From: Campylobacteraceae bacterium | GTDB lineage: Bacteria > Campylobacterota > Campylobacteria > Campylobacterales > Sulfurovaceae | Reading direction: 5' to 3' | Assembly (NCBI GenBank): GCA_026995985.1 | Contig: JALWNF010000149.1 | Location: forward strand, 1 to 14,311 | DNA length: 14,311 nt | In this document: positions 6,397-13,441 of the stretch, piece after piece | Layout of the letters: each line of letters begins with the position of its first letter | How positions within the stretch are numbered: the stretch's first letter is position 1 | Notes under the pieces: generated by a model | Database searches by the model: none | The model's input: only the letters and a program-made list of their open reading frames with translations | What the model was told of the DNA's origin: nothing | Translations under genes and position numbers: made by a program

Positions 6397-7350
6397 TTAT
6401 ATTCTTGCCTCTTCTCTTCTTTGAAGCATCTCCCAAGCTTTATCAACATCAGCTTGAACTTTATCAATAACATGTCTATTTTCTGGCTTAAATAGATGCT
6501 TATAACGCCCCTGTGCAGCCATATACTCCTCTACAGGAATAATATTTTTTGGTCTATATAGAATATTTAGCTCATGACCATTGACTATCTCATACACAGG
6601 GAACATTAATGAATCTGTTGCTAAATCAGCCAAACCAACGGTATCTTTTGGGTCAAACTTCCACTCTGTACAACATGGAGATACAGTGTTAATAAAACAT
6701 GGTCCCTCTGTCTCTAATGCTTTTTGGAAACCTTTAGCCATAATCTTCCACTTATTTGGTGCAAGTTGCGCTACATAAGGAGCACCATGAGCAGCCATAA
6801 TAGATACAATATCTTTCTTTTTCTCTTGTTTACCGTAAGAGTGCGTTCCTGCTTGTGCTGTTGAAGTGGTTGCACCAATAGGTGTTGCTGATGAGCGTTG
6901 ACCACCTGTATTTGCATAGTTTTCATTATCTAAACAGATATATGTAAAGTCATGTCCTCTCTCCATCGCTCCACTTAACCACTGAAAACCAATATCATAA
7001 GTAGAACCATCTCCACCAAATGCTACAAATTTAACAGGAGCATCGTTATCTTTAAGGTTACCTTTCTTCTTACGAGCTTTGTACATAGCCTCCGCACCAG
7101 AGATAGCCGATGCAGCATTTTCAAATCCAATATGAATCCAAGAGGTATCCCATGATGTAAATGGATAAACAGCTGTTGAAACCTCTAAACAACCTGTATT
7201 TGAAGCGATAACTAAGTTATCATCAGTACAGTTCATTAGCTCTCTAACAATCATAGAGTGAGCACATCCAGGACAGAGAGTGTGTGCACCCTCAAATCTA
7301 TCGTTATTCGTTGAGAACTCTTTTAAGTTCTTAATTGATGTAATTGCCAT
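6397..7350 (-). CDS. porB: Pyruvate:ferredoxin/flavodoxin oxidoreductase, beta subunit (thiamine diphosphate and Fe-S binding)
   Basis: The beta subunit carries thiamine diphosphate and the proximal [4Fe-4S] cluster of the 2-oxoacid oxidoreductase. The 317 residues fit the family. Cluster ligands are visible as CPGC (Cys26, Cys29), Cys54 in SNTGC, and Cys226 or Cys227 in SPCCTEWKFDP. The cofactor-binding stretch starts at FGGDGSTYDIG (111-121) and continues through LDNENYANTGGQRSSATP (140-157). GGQRS followed by GAxT is typical of pyruvate rather than 2-oxoglutarate enzymes, and the four-gene context supports pyruvate. Only 3 bases separate it from the alpha subunit stop, and its AGGGG ribosome binding site is formed by the last sense codons of alpha, so the two are probably translationally coupled. 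It is the last gene of the operon. Confidence 0.95.
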   Translation of the reverse strand: MAITSIKNLKEFSTNNDRFEGAHTLCPGCAHSMIVRELMNCTDDNLVIASNTGCLEVSTAVYPFTSWDTSWIHIGFENAASAISGAEAMYKARKKKGNLKDNDAPVKFVAFGGDGSTYDIGFQWLSGAMERGHDFTYICLDNENYANTGGQRSSATPIGATTSTAQAGTHSYGKQEKKKDIVSIMAAHGAPYVAQLAPNKWKIMAKGFQKALETEGPCFINTVSPCCTEWKFDPKDTVGLADLATDSLMFPVYEIVNGHELNILYRPKNIIPVEEYMAAQGRYKHLFKPENRHVIDKVQADVDKAWEMLQRREEARI

Positions 7351-7353
7351 ATT

Positions 7354-8589
7354 TTAACCCCTTGCTGTTTTAAAGAATCCAAGTTTAGGACCTCTAAGAC
7401 CTGTAAACTGTTGAATATCTGTTGTTATGTGACCTGCATCTGCATTTGCTTTTTGGTCTTGGAAAATCTCTTTACAGTTCTCAATAGACAAGTCTCGTCC
7501 ACCTAAACCATAAATATAGTTAGTTACCATTGGTCTACTCTTAGATGTAGCCATTGCTGCTGCTACTTCATTATAGAATGCACCCATAGCTCCACCAGGA
7601 GATGAACGGTCTGTAACTGCAATAGATTTTACACCTTCAAGTGCATCTCTTACTTCATCTAGTGGAAAAGGTCTAAAACATCTAATAGCTACAACACCTG
7701 CTTTTATTCCCTTCTCTTTTCTTAACTCTTTTGCTGCTACACGAGCTGTCTCAACTGTTGTACCTAGTCCAACTAATGCTACTTCAGCATCTTCCATATC
7801 ATAAGTCTCAACTCGTTTATACTTTCTTCCTGATACCTTTTCAAACTCAGCAAAAACCTCATCGATAACCTCTCTTGAGTCCATAAGGGCTTTATGCTGT
7901 TTTGCCTTATGCTCAAAGTGCCAATCCTCTTCAGTTTGAGCACCATAAGTTACAGGTCTTGAAAAATCGAGCATATCATCTACAGGAACAATCTCTCCTA
8001 CAAACTCTTTTGCTATCTCATCTGTTAGAGGGTATACATTTTGTGCTGTATGAGAGGTAATAAACCCATCTTGGTGAACCATAACAGGTAGTCTTACTCT
8101 ATGGTCTTCAGCCACTTTAAAAGCACATAGTGCTAAGTCATATGCCTCTTGAGCATTAAATGCACCAAACTGAATCCACCCAGAATCTCTACCTAAGTAC
8201 ATGTCAGCATGGTCTCCACGAACATTTAATGGAGAAGCCAATGCTCTGTTTACAACATTTAGCACAATAGGTAGTCTCATTCCTGATGCTTGGTAAAGTA
8301 CCTCTACCATAAGTGCAAACCCTTGAGAAGATGTCGCAGTCGATACACGTCCACCAGATGCTGAAGCACCAATACATGCTGACATAGCAGCATGTTCAGA
8401 CTCAACCATTACAAACTCGCCATCAATATAGCCATTAGCTACATAAGCACCATAGTTTTCAACAATAGGTGTAGATGGAGTAATAGGGTAAGCAGCAACA
8501 ACATCTACATTAGCTTGTCTTAATGCTTGAGAGGTAGCATAGTTACCGTCCCAAACTTCTCTCTCATTTAAATCAAATTTTACTGCCAT
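7354..8589 (-). CDS. porA: Pyruvate:ferredoxin/flavodoxin oxidoreductase, alpha subunit
   Basis: The alpha subunit supplies the pyruvate-binding face of the active site and the CoA-binding region. Motifs, numbered from the chosen ATG: AAYPITPSTPIVE (32-44, with the substrate-site Thr of the family), VESEHAAMSACIGASASGGR (62-81), SSQGF, NVRGDHADMYLGRDSGW, and the C-terminal transketolase-like domain with DRSSPGGAMG and YGLGGRD. Length is 411. An open frame reaches back to a GTG at 8634, but that lies inside the delta gene and would add a lysine-rich run. The ATG at 8589 has AAGGA eight bases upstream, sits 11 bases after the delta stop, and gives the family-like beginning MAVKFDLNEREVW, so I place the start there. 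Confidence 0.95.
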   Translation of the reverse strand: MAVKFDLNEREVWDGNYATSQALRQANVDVVAAYPITPSTPIVENYGAYVANGYIDGEFVMVESEHAAMSACIGASASGGRVSTATSSQGFALMVEVLYQASGMRLPIVLNVVNRALASPLNVRGDHADMYLGRDSGWIQFGAFNAQEAYDLALCAFKVAEDHRVRLPVMVHQDGFITSHTAQNVYPLTDEIAKEFVGEIVPVDDMLDFSRPVTYGAQTEEDWHFEHKAKQHKALMDSREVIDEVFAEFEKVSGRKYKRVETYDMEDAEVALVGLGTTVETARVAAKELRKEKGIKAGVVAIRCFRPFPLDEVRDALEGVKSIAVTDRSSPGGAMGAFYNEVAAAMATSKSRPMVTNYIYGLGGRDLSIENCKEIFQDQKANADAGHITTDIQQFTGLRGPKLGFFKTARG

Positions 8590-8600
8590 TACGCTCTTCC

Positions 8601-9071
8601 TTACTTTTTTTCTTTTTTCTTTTTCTCTGGCCACTTAGAAAGTGCTACCTCTAAATCTTCATGCTCATTAAACATCAAAAGTGACTTTGGATTAGTAGGA
8701 CACACCTCTGAACATACTTCACACCCTTTACAGTGGTCGTAGTCAATCCCTAACATCTGCTTATCTCGTGAGATAATAGATGTGTCTGGACACCATACCC
8801 AACAGTTTTGACAATCAATACAGATATCTCTGTTAAATACAGGCTTTATGACTCTCCAAGATGCAACAGTAGCTGTATATGAGTTAAAGTCAGAGTATGC
8901 TCTCTCTTCTGCTTTTTTAGATACAATATCTGTTGCATCACCCTCAAATGATGTTAAAACTGTACCTTGAGTTACTTCGTCCCAACCTACTAGACCTGTC
9001 CCAATACCAAGTTGGTTTTTACCCCTTTTATCATTTGCACATAAATTTAAATCTTGTAATTTTACTGACAT
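8601..9071 (-). CDS. porD: Pyruvate:ferredoxin/flavodoxin oxidoreductase, delta subunit (2x[4Fe-4S] ferredoxin-like)
   Basis: This subunit relays electrons from the thiamine site to the external ferredoxin or flavodoxin. Two classic [4Fe-4S] motifs are present: CIDCQNCWVWCP (Cys84, 87, 90, 94) and CKGCEVCSEVCP (Cys114, 117, 120, 124). An N-terminal extension of about 75 residues precedes the ferredoxin core, which makes it longer (156) than the ~100-residue archaeal PorD; an extended form is expected in Helicobacter-type enzymes. The C-terminus ends in a lysine/glutamate run (EKKKKEKK). AGGGG precedes the ATG, and 13 bases separate it from the gamma gene. Confidence 0.93.
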   Translation of the reverse strand: MSVKLQDLNLCANDKRGKNQLGIGTGLVGWDEVTQGTVLTSFEGDATDIVSKKAEERAYSDFNSYTATVASWRVIKPVFNRDICIDCQNCWVWCPDTSIISRDKQMLGIDYDHCKGCEVCSEVCPTNPKSLLMFNEHEDLEVALSKWPEKKKKEKK

Positions 9072-9084
9072 TATCTACCCCTCT

Positions 9085-9648
9085 CTACTTAACTTCATTA
9101 TAGGCTCTTGTAATAGCCGCCATGTTTCCATCAATAATCTTTTGAGGGAACTTAGCCAATACACGTTTCATATTCTCTAAGAAATAATCCAACTCAAACA
9201 TACCAGAGACTTTTACAAAAGCACCAAGCATTGGTGAGTTTGGAATAGAACGTCCAATGGTATCTAGTGATATTTGAACACAATCTACTACAAAAACCCT
9301 ATCCTCTTTTCCTTGAAGTTCAGGAATCTGAGCAATAAGCTCCTCTTTTGAAAGGTGAGTTGTAATAATATACTGTGTAGTATCTTTATCATTCTCTGTA
9401 ATATTGTCTGTAAATGCCAATGCAGGGTCAATTACCAAAACATAGTCTGGTCTCATAAACTTTGCATGGTTTAAAATCTGCTCATCTGCAATTCTGTTAT
9501 AGGCTCTTAAAGCAGCCCCTCTTTTTGCAGAACCATATAGTGCAAAGGCTTGAACCTCTTTACCTGTTGTTGCTACAACATCTCCTAAACCTTTAGCACC
9601 AGATACGGCACCCTGTCCAGCTCGGCTGTGCCATCTAATTTCTGTCAT
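9085..9648 (-). CDS. porC: Pyruvate:ferredoxin/flavodoxin oxidoreductase, gamma subunit
   Basis: First gene of the por operon, 187 residues, the normal length for the stand-alone gamma (2-oxoacid oxidoreductase catalytic-domain) subunit. The family start EIRWHSRAGQGAVSGAKGLG (residues 3-22) is clear, followed by VQAFALYGSAKRGAALRAY, PDYVLVIDPAL and the GRSIPNSPMLGAFVKVSG segment (132-149). AGGAG lies 6-7 bases before the ATG. The gene has no cofactor motif of its own; in the complex it packs with alpha and beta. The gamma-delta-alpha-beta order matches Helicobacter porCDAB. Some authors call the gamma gene porG, so the symbol is a naming choice. Confidence 0.93.
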   Translation of the reverse strand: MTEIRWHSRAGQGAVSGAKGLGDVVATTGKEVQAFALYGSAKRGAALRAYNRIADEQILNHAKFMRPDYVLVIDPALAFTDNITENDKDTTQYIITTHLSKEELIAQIPELQGKEDRVFVVDCVQISLDTIGRSIPNSPMLGAFVKVSGMFELDYFLENMKRVLAKFPQKIIDGNMAAITRAYNEVK

Positions 9649-9762
9649 GACTTCTCCTAATTTTTTTACTGTTATGAAGTATTGTAATCACCCCTCTCTT
9701 AAAGGGTGTTCATACCTCTCAAAAAAATCATATAATTTATGCAGATGTATACATTCTATGCA
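9649..9762 (-). promoter_or_regulatory. Spacer upstream of the por operon with palindrome and possible promoter
   Basis: This 114-base gap separates the phosphatase stop from the first por gene. It holds a perfect 10-bp palindrome ATGTATACAT (9745-9754) flanked by imperfect TGCA arms, a TTATATGATT box on the coding strand around 9728-9737 that could serve as a -10 element, and a CACCC/GGGTG 5-bp inverted repeat (about 9690-9709). A por-specific promoter here is plausible, but read-through from the phosphatase gene is also possible. Confidence 0.35.
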
Positions 9763-10419
9763 CTATTTATAGTTTTTATCACTTTTTTTAATATATTTAA
9801 CAGCTTGACAGAGATTTGAATTGATTAAAGTAGCACACTTTTGTAACACTTCAAAAGAAGCATACCCTGAAGTAACAGCTATAGCATTAACTCCTGCACT
9901 TTTTGCAGACTCAATATCCATACATGTATCACCAATCATCCATGTTCTACTTTTATCATGTTCTATTTTCTCTAAAGCTTTTAAAATAGGCTCTTTGTGG
10001 GGTTTTGGATTTTGAACATCTTCACGCCCAATCAATACACTAAAGTAGTGCATCAAACCAAGATGCTCTAAAAGAATACGAGAGTACTCTCCTGTCTTTG
10101 TAGTAACAACACCTAGTGTAGCAAACCTACTTGCCTCCTCAATAGCCTCTTTTGCTCCATCAAGCAAAACTGTCTTTTGGCAAGAGATAATACGATAGTG
10201 CATCTTATAAGCATCTACATACTCATCTACTCTATCTTTTGCTACACCTAGTTTTAAAAACATATCTTCTAAAGTGTGTCCTACTTCATTCTTAATTGCT
10301 TCATCTGAAGGAACTTCTCCTCCTAAACTCTCAAATGCAACTCTAAAGCTATCTAATATTGCCTCTGTTGAGTCAATAACTGTTCCATCTAAATCAAATA
10401 ATATTACTACTCGCTTCAT
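9763..10419 (-). CDS. HAD-superfamily phosphatase, phosphoglycolate phosphatase-like
   Basis: All HAD motifs are visible: motif I FDLDGTVIDS (8-17) with nucleophile Asp9 and Asp11, motif II VVTTKT (104-109), motif III lysine in NPKPHKEP (Lys139), and motif IV MIGDTCMDIESAKSAG (161-176) with Asp164 and Asp168. The helical cap (about residues 17-85) and 218-residue length fit the Gph/PGP subgroup, which dephosphorylates 2-phosphoglycolate, but substrate choice in this subgroup cannot be read by eye; pyrophosphatase PpaX or another sugar phosphatase are alternatives. The start codon lies 26 bases inside the 3' end of the preceding small gene in another frame, so the two are probably translationally coupled. 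Downstream, 114 bases separate it from the por operon. Confidence 0.88.
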   Translation of the reverse strand: MKRVVILFDLDGTVIDSTEAILDSFRVAFESLGGEVPSDEAIKNEVGHTLEDMFLKLGVAKDRVDEYVDAYKMHYRIISCQKTVLLDGAKEAIEEASRFATLGVVTTKTGEYSRILLEHLGLMHYFSVLIGREDVQNPKPHKEPILKALEKIEHDKSRTWMIGDTCMDIESAKSAGVNAIAVTSGYASFEVLQKCATLINSNLCQAVKYIKKSDKNYK

Positions 10420-10651
10420 CCATCTCTTTCATTGTTAAATAGTCTACTATACCATTAACAACTAAATTTTCTCTTGTAGATTGAAACTCTTTTACTGCTT
10501 TTTTCATTTTTTCTGAAAAAATACCATCTTCTTCTAGCTCATAGCCTAATGTATTTAATATTTTTTGAACAATATAGACCATTGTGCCACTCTGACCTAC
10601 TGATAGAACTTGAAAATTTGATTTCTCTTGGATACTTGTAACTTTACTCAT
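10394..10651 (-). CDS. Stand-alone peptidoglycan-binding-like domain protein without signal peptide
   Basis: Residues 15-78 of this 85-residue protein match the PG_binding_1 three-helix pattern: VLSVGQSGTMVYIVQKIL, NTLGYELEEDGIFSEKMKKA, VKEFQS, VNGIVDYLTMKEM, equivalent to the consensus L-x-x-G-x-x-G-x-x-V-x-x-L-Q-x-x-L-x-x-x-G-Y, D-G-x-F-G-x-x-T-x-x-A-V-x-x-F-Q, and D-G-x-V-G-x-x-T. In most proteins this domain tethers a cell-wall hydrolase. Here it is the whole protein, and the N-terminus MSKVTSIQEKSNFQ has no signal peptide, so it is predicted to stay in the cytoplasm. A textbook AGGAGG precedes the ATG by seven bases. Its last 26 bases overlap the HAD phosphatase gene. Confidence 0.8.
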   Translation of the reverse strand: MSKVTSIQEKSNFQVLSVGQSGTMVYIVQKILNTLGYELEEDGIFSEKMKKAVKEFQSTRENLVVNGIVDYLTMKEMDEASSNII

Positions 10652-10948
10652 AAAACATCCTCCTAAAAAATTTCTTTATTAAAAGCAGTGTAATAGGAAA
10701 AAGTTGAGTAAGAATTAAAGCTTAAAAGCTAATTTAATTTTGAATTTTTTTTAAAGTTTATTATTATTATTGATTATGATAAAGAGGATAAAATAAAATA
10801 TTGGCTGTTATAAGATATTTAAAAAAGCCCTTTTTAGAGGCTTTTCTTAAAACATATTATTAATAATGAACAATTTAGATTATTAAACAAAGAATAAATA
10901 AAGTTTATTTTTTTTATTTAAATGAGTATAAAAGTAACACTAATAGGA
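10652..10948. other. A/T-rich spacer; terminator plus probable promoter region for the PG-binding/phosphatase pair
   Basis: No gene is supported in these 297 bases. The right part (10821-10846) holds the intrinsic terminator of the peptidase pair. The left part, immediately upstream of 10651, probably carries the promoter of the PG-binding/phosphatase unit; candidate -10 boxes such as CCTATTAC on the minus strand exist but none is decisive. An A-T-only 8-bp inverted repeat (TAAATAAA/TTTATTTA) lies near 10894-10922. Confidence 0.4.
10821..10846 (-). terminator. Intrinsic terminator of the peptidase/partner pair
   Basis: Read on the minus strand, AAAAGCC, a nine-base loop and GGCTTTT form a 7-bp stem whose 3' arm runs straight into TTTTTT. 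This is a standard Rho-independent terminator about 100 bases after the stop codon of the membrane-anchored protein. On the plus strand the match to a terminator is poorer. Confidence 0.75.
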
Positions 10949-11473
10949 CTATTTTATCTCCTCTTGTGCCTTCATAATATGTAATTTTTCACCTTTTTGG
11001 GTCTTGAAAATAGATGTTTTTAGTCTATTTTTAGAAACATCTCCTATCTCTATAGGAATAGATAATACTTTTGGTCTCTCTCCTTGAATAGAGGCAATAA
11101 GATTAATATAAAAACGTCCCTCTTTTAAAGAGAATGGTTCTAAATCAATAGTAAACTCTTGATTAGATGAAGTAATAGAAAATTGATATCTTTTATACTC
11201 AACCCCTTCTAAACTATCTTCACGAGGATAGACCTCAACACTCAATATACCATTACTTTTAGGTGTAGTAAGAGTAATATGAACTCTACTAGGTGTATCA
11301 ATATCGACATGTTCACTACTATATTTTATCTTAACAGAAGAACCACTCTTTTGCATCATTTTAGTTGTGTCTCCTTCTAAAACTCCATAGACTCTCTTAG
11401 GCTGTACTATAAAGTAGAATATACCTAATGCTATAACCAAAAGAGCCAACACCCATATATTAAATCTTCTCAT
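10949..11473 (-). CDS. Membrane-anchored periplasmic protein, partner of the lipoprotein peptidase; unknown function
   Basis: I do not recognise the family. The 174-residue product has one N-terminal membrane segment (about residues 7-24, WVLALLVIALGIFYFIV), preceded by MRRFN, giving a likely N-in anchor with the rest in the periplasm. Residues 45-145 are strongly beta-patterned (SSVKIKYSS, SRVHITLTTP, GILSVEVYP, YQFSITSSNQEFTIDL, GRFYINLIAS, LSIPIEIGD), which suggests one immunoglobulin-like beta sandwich. There is no cysteine in the mature part. Its AAGGAG ribosome binding site overlaps the stop codon of the upstream peptidase gene, and only 9 bases separate the two genes, so they are almost certainly co-translated. 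A role as chaperone, inhibitor or docking partner for the peptidase is inference from position only. Confidence 0.7.
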   Translation of the reverse strand: MRRFNIWVLALLVIALGIFYFIVQPKRVYGVLEGDTTKMMQKSGSSVKIKYSSEHVDIDTPSRVHITLTTPKSNGILSVEVYPREDSLEGVEYKRYQFSITSSNQEFTIDLEPFSLKEGRFYINLIASIQGERPKVLSIPIEIGDVSKNRLKTSIFKTQKGEKLHIMKAQEEIK

Positions 11474-11482
11474 CTCTACTCC

Positions 11483-13351
11483 TTAATTCTTAACTAATTT
11501 AACACGGTAGCTAGTACCACTATATTGGTTATAGACAACAATAGCCATTCTATAGATACCTTTTTGTAAATGTGCTGTAACTCTATCACTTAGAGCTGGT
11601 GGATTCTCTGCTTTAGCTACAGGTTGATTTGAAGAGCCTCTATAGAGATAAAAATCTGGGTCAGGATTACCTGAACTACCAACTTGAGAAACTGTAATAG
11701 TGTAGTCTCCTTCACTAGGAACTACTACTTTAACAAAATTATAAGCACCCAACTGATTTGTTCTACCACGCTCACTCAAATAACTATCTACAGCATAGTT
11801 TGTTACAATAGTAACACCACTCCCTGTAGTTAACTCATCATAGAGAGGATTTGCATACTCTTTTTTATTGGTTCGTCCAGTTCCATAAATATCATTAATT
11901 GGTGCAATACTCTCTTGTGCTACAATATTATCTATAGCTGTTACATCTGAAGGATGTTCATCTTTTAATCCCTTAATAAAGGTAAAGATACTTGTAAAAG
12001 CTGGTGTATTTTTCTCCTTTCCAATAAGAAGTTGATGAATTGGTTTAAATCCGTATGAGATGGTATCTCCTGTATCATTATGACTATCATAGATATCATA
12101 TAAAATCCTCTGAATAGAGCCTTCAGAGAACCAACCTGGATTTTCACGACTATTTTCTGTCTCTAAATTCATACTCCAGCCATTAGCCTGATGTAGTCCT
12201 GAAGAGTCCCAATAGAGTGGATTGTCTCGAAACATAGATGAGACAGCATTTCCAAAGCCTTCACCAAAAGCAAGACGTATATCTAAAAAATCTCCACTTA
12301 CATGTCCTCCACCTATGCTATCTGACCTTGAAAATTTTGATTCATAGTAGTGCCCCCACTCATGGGCAATAACACCACTATCATACTCATCAGTATCTGA
12401 ATTTTCATCACCTAAGATATAAAGTGCACTACCATCATAATTGGAAGTTACAATATCCCCATTACTAATACTTCCTGATGCAGATTTATTATTTTTTGAC
12501 CAAAAAATATCTAAAGGTGGAAATATAATATCTCTATCAGCCGAGCGTACCTTCTGAATTGCTTGATAGACTACATCTAAAATAGCAAAAGGTGCTGCTG
12601 TTCGTGTACTTGTATAGGAACTTCCTCCCCAACCAGAAGAGGCATGTAAGTTTCTAGTCTGTATTGAGTTCTTCCCAAGTGAAGCTAAACTTCCCTCCAT
12701 AACATAGAGTGAGTTGCCATTTGTATTATCTTTTACTTCAAAATCCCAATTTGAAGATTTTAATTTAGATAAAACTTGAACTTTAACTTTAGAGGTTATA
12801 TTTGCAACATTAAACTCATAGTATCCATTTTTATCTGTTGTTGTTCTAGCTAACTCCTTATCTGTTCCATCTACTATTCTAACAACTGCTCCTCTTACAC
12901 TCTTTTTTTTAGTGTGTACATAGTCCAATCCTACTCCATCTGAATTAACAGGTACAGAGTCATAGGTAATTACCCCTTTGAGTTTTGCTACTTTTGTATT
13001 TGGAGTAATCACTTCAATATCAACAGTTGCACTATCTTCTCCAACACTATTTTTAGCTGTAACAGTATAGTTTTTTAGATTTTGATTTACTATTGGTGTT
13101 CCAAAGATTGAGCAGTCACTAATATCAAGTAATAAGCCTGATGGAAGTGCTGGAGATACACTACAACTTGTAATATCTCCTCCACGATTATTAAACTCTA
13201 TAGGAGTAATAGATTCAGACTTATAGAGCGTTACGGGAGTATGATTATCTAAAATAGGTGGATTTTTAGATGATGAGTCTGCTCCACTATCTCCACCACC
13301 ACAACCAACAAACATCAATGTTGTAAAAATACAACTAAGATAATATTTCAT
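11483..13351 (-). CDS. Lipoprotein zinc metallopeptidase (HExxH, gluzincin-type) with Ig-like and C-terminal beta domains
   Basis: The 622-residue product starts with a lipoprotein signal; the lipobox FVGC puts the lipidated cysteine at residue 17, followed by a GGGDSGADSSS tether. Domains in order are: a putative Ig (He_PIG-like) domain at 32-114 (LPSGLLLD, SIFGTPIV, YTVTAKNSVG); a carboxypeptidase-regulatory/Cna-B-like domain at 122-205 (KGVITYD, VRGAVVRIVDGT, TTTDKNGYYEF); the peptidase core at 245-510; and a PPC-like beta domain at 535-622 (GDYTITVSQ, DPDFYLYRGSS, KGIYRMAIVVYN). The core has HEWGH (His330, Glu331, His334) and, 30 residues on, FGEGFGNAVSS with Glu364 as likely third zinc ligand, the gluzincin arrangement. 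It probably sits in the outer membrane facing the periplasm or exterior. I cannot assign a MEROPS family by eye. Start: ATG with AGAGAG upstream. Confidence 0.85.
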   Translation of the reverse strand: MKYYLSCIFTTLMFVGCGGGDSGADSSSKNPPILDNHTPVTLYKSESITPIEFNNRGGDITSCSVSPALPSGLLLDISDCSIFGTPIVNQNLKNYTVTAKNSVGEDSATVDIEVITPNTKVAKLKGVITYDSVPVNSDGVGLDYVHTKKKSVRGAVVRIVDGTDKELARTTTDKNGYYEFNVANITSKVKVQVLSKLKSSNWDFEVKDNTNGNSLYVMEGSLASLGKNSIQTRNLHASSGWGGSSYTSTRTAAPFAILDVVYQAIQKVRSADRDIIFPPLDIFWSKNNKSASGSISNGDIVTSNYDGSALYILGDENSDTDEYDSGVIAHEWGHYYESKFSRSDSIGGGHVSGDFLDIRLAFGEGFGNAVSSMFRDNPLYWDSSGLHQANGWSMNLETENSRENPGWFSEGSIQRILYDIYDSHNDTGDTISYGFKPIHQLLIGKEKNTPAFTSIFTFIKGLKDEHPSDVTAIDNIVAQESIAPINDIYGTGRTNKKEYANPLYDELTTGSGVTIVTNYAVDSYLSERGRTNQLGAYNFVKVVVPSEGDYTITVSQVGSSGNPDPDFYLYRGSSNQPVAKAENPPALSDRVTAHLQKGIYRMAIVVYNQYSGTSYRVKLVKN

Positions 13352-13404
13352 AATTAACTCTCTTTCTTTAGTTTACTTCCCCCCATAGTAAAAGATTTAT
13401 ACTT

Positions 13405-13427
13405 AATTTAAATTTAAAATTTAAATT
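13405..13427. repeat. A/T-only perfect inverted repeat between the ABC protein and peptidase genes
   Basis: AATTTAAATTT (13405-13415) and AAATTTAAATT (13417-13427) are exact reverse complements separated by one base, in a 90-base gap. It lies 15 bases downstream of the ABC protein stop and 54 bases upstream of the peptidase start. A cruciform, operator or weak transcript end are all possible; such symmetric A/T strings also arise by chance in low-G+C DNA. Confidence 0.4.
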
Positions 13428-13441
13428 TAATTGATATATTA

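Noticed and set aside
11965..12147. Second minus-strand frame within the peptidase gene
   Set aside because: Fully contained in the peptidase core coding region, no ribosome binding site, no family resemblance.
13405..13427. A/T palindrome as a firm terminator of the ABC protein gene
   Set aside because: The stem has no G/C pair and no distinct U-run, so I list it only as an inverted repeat.
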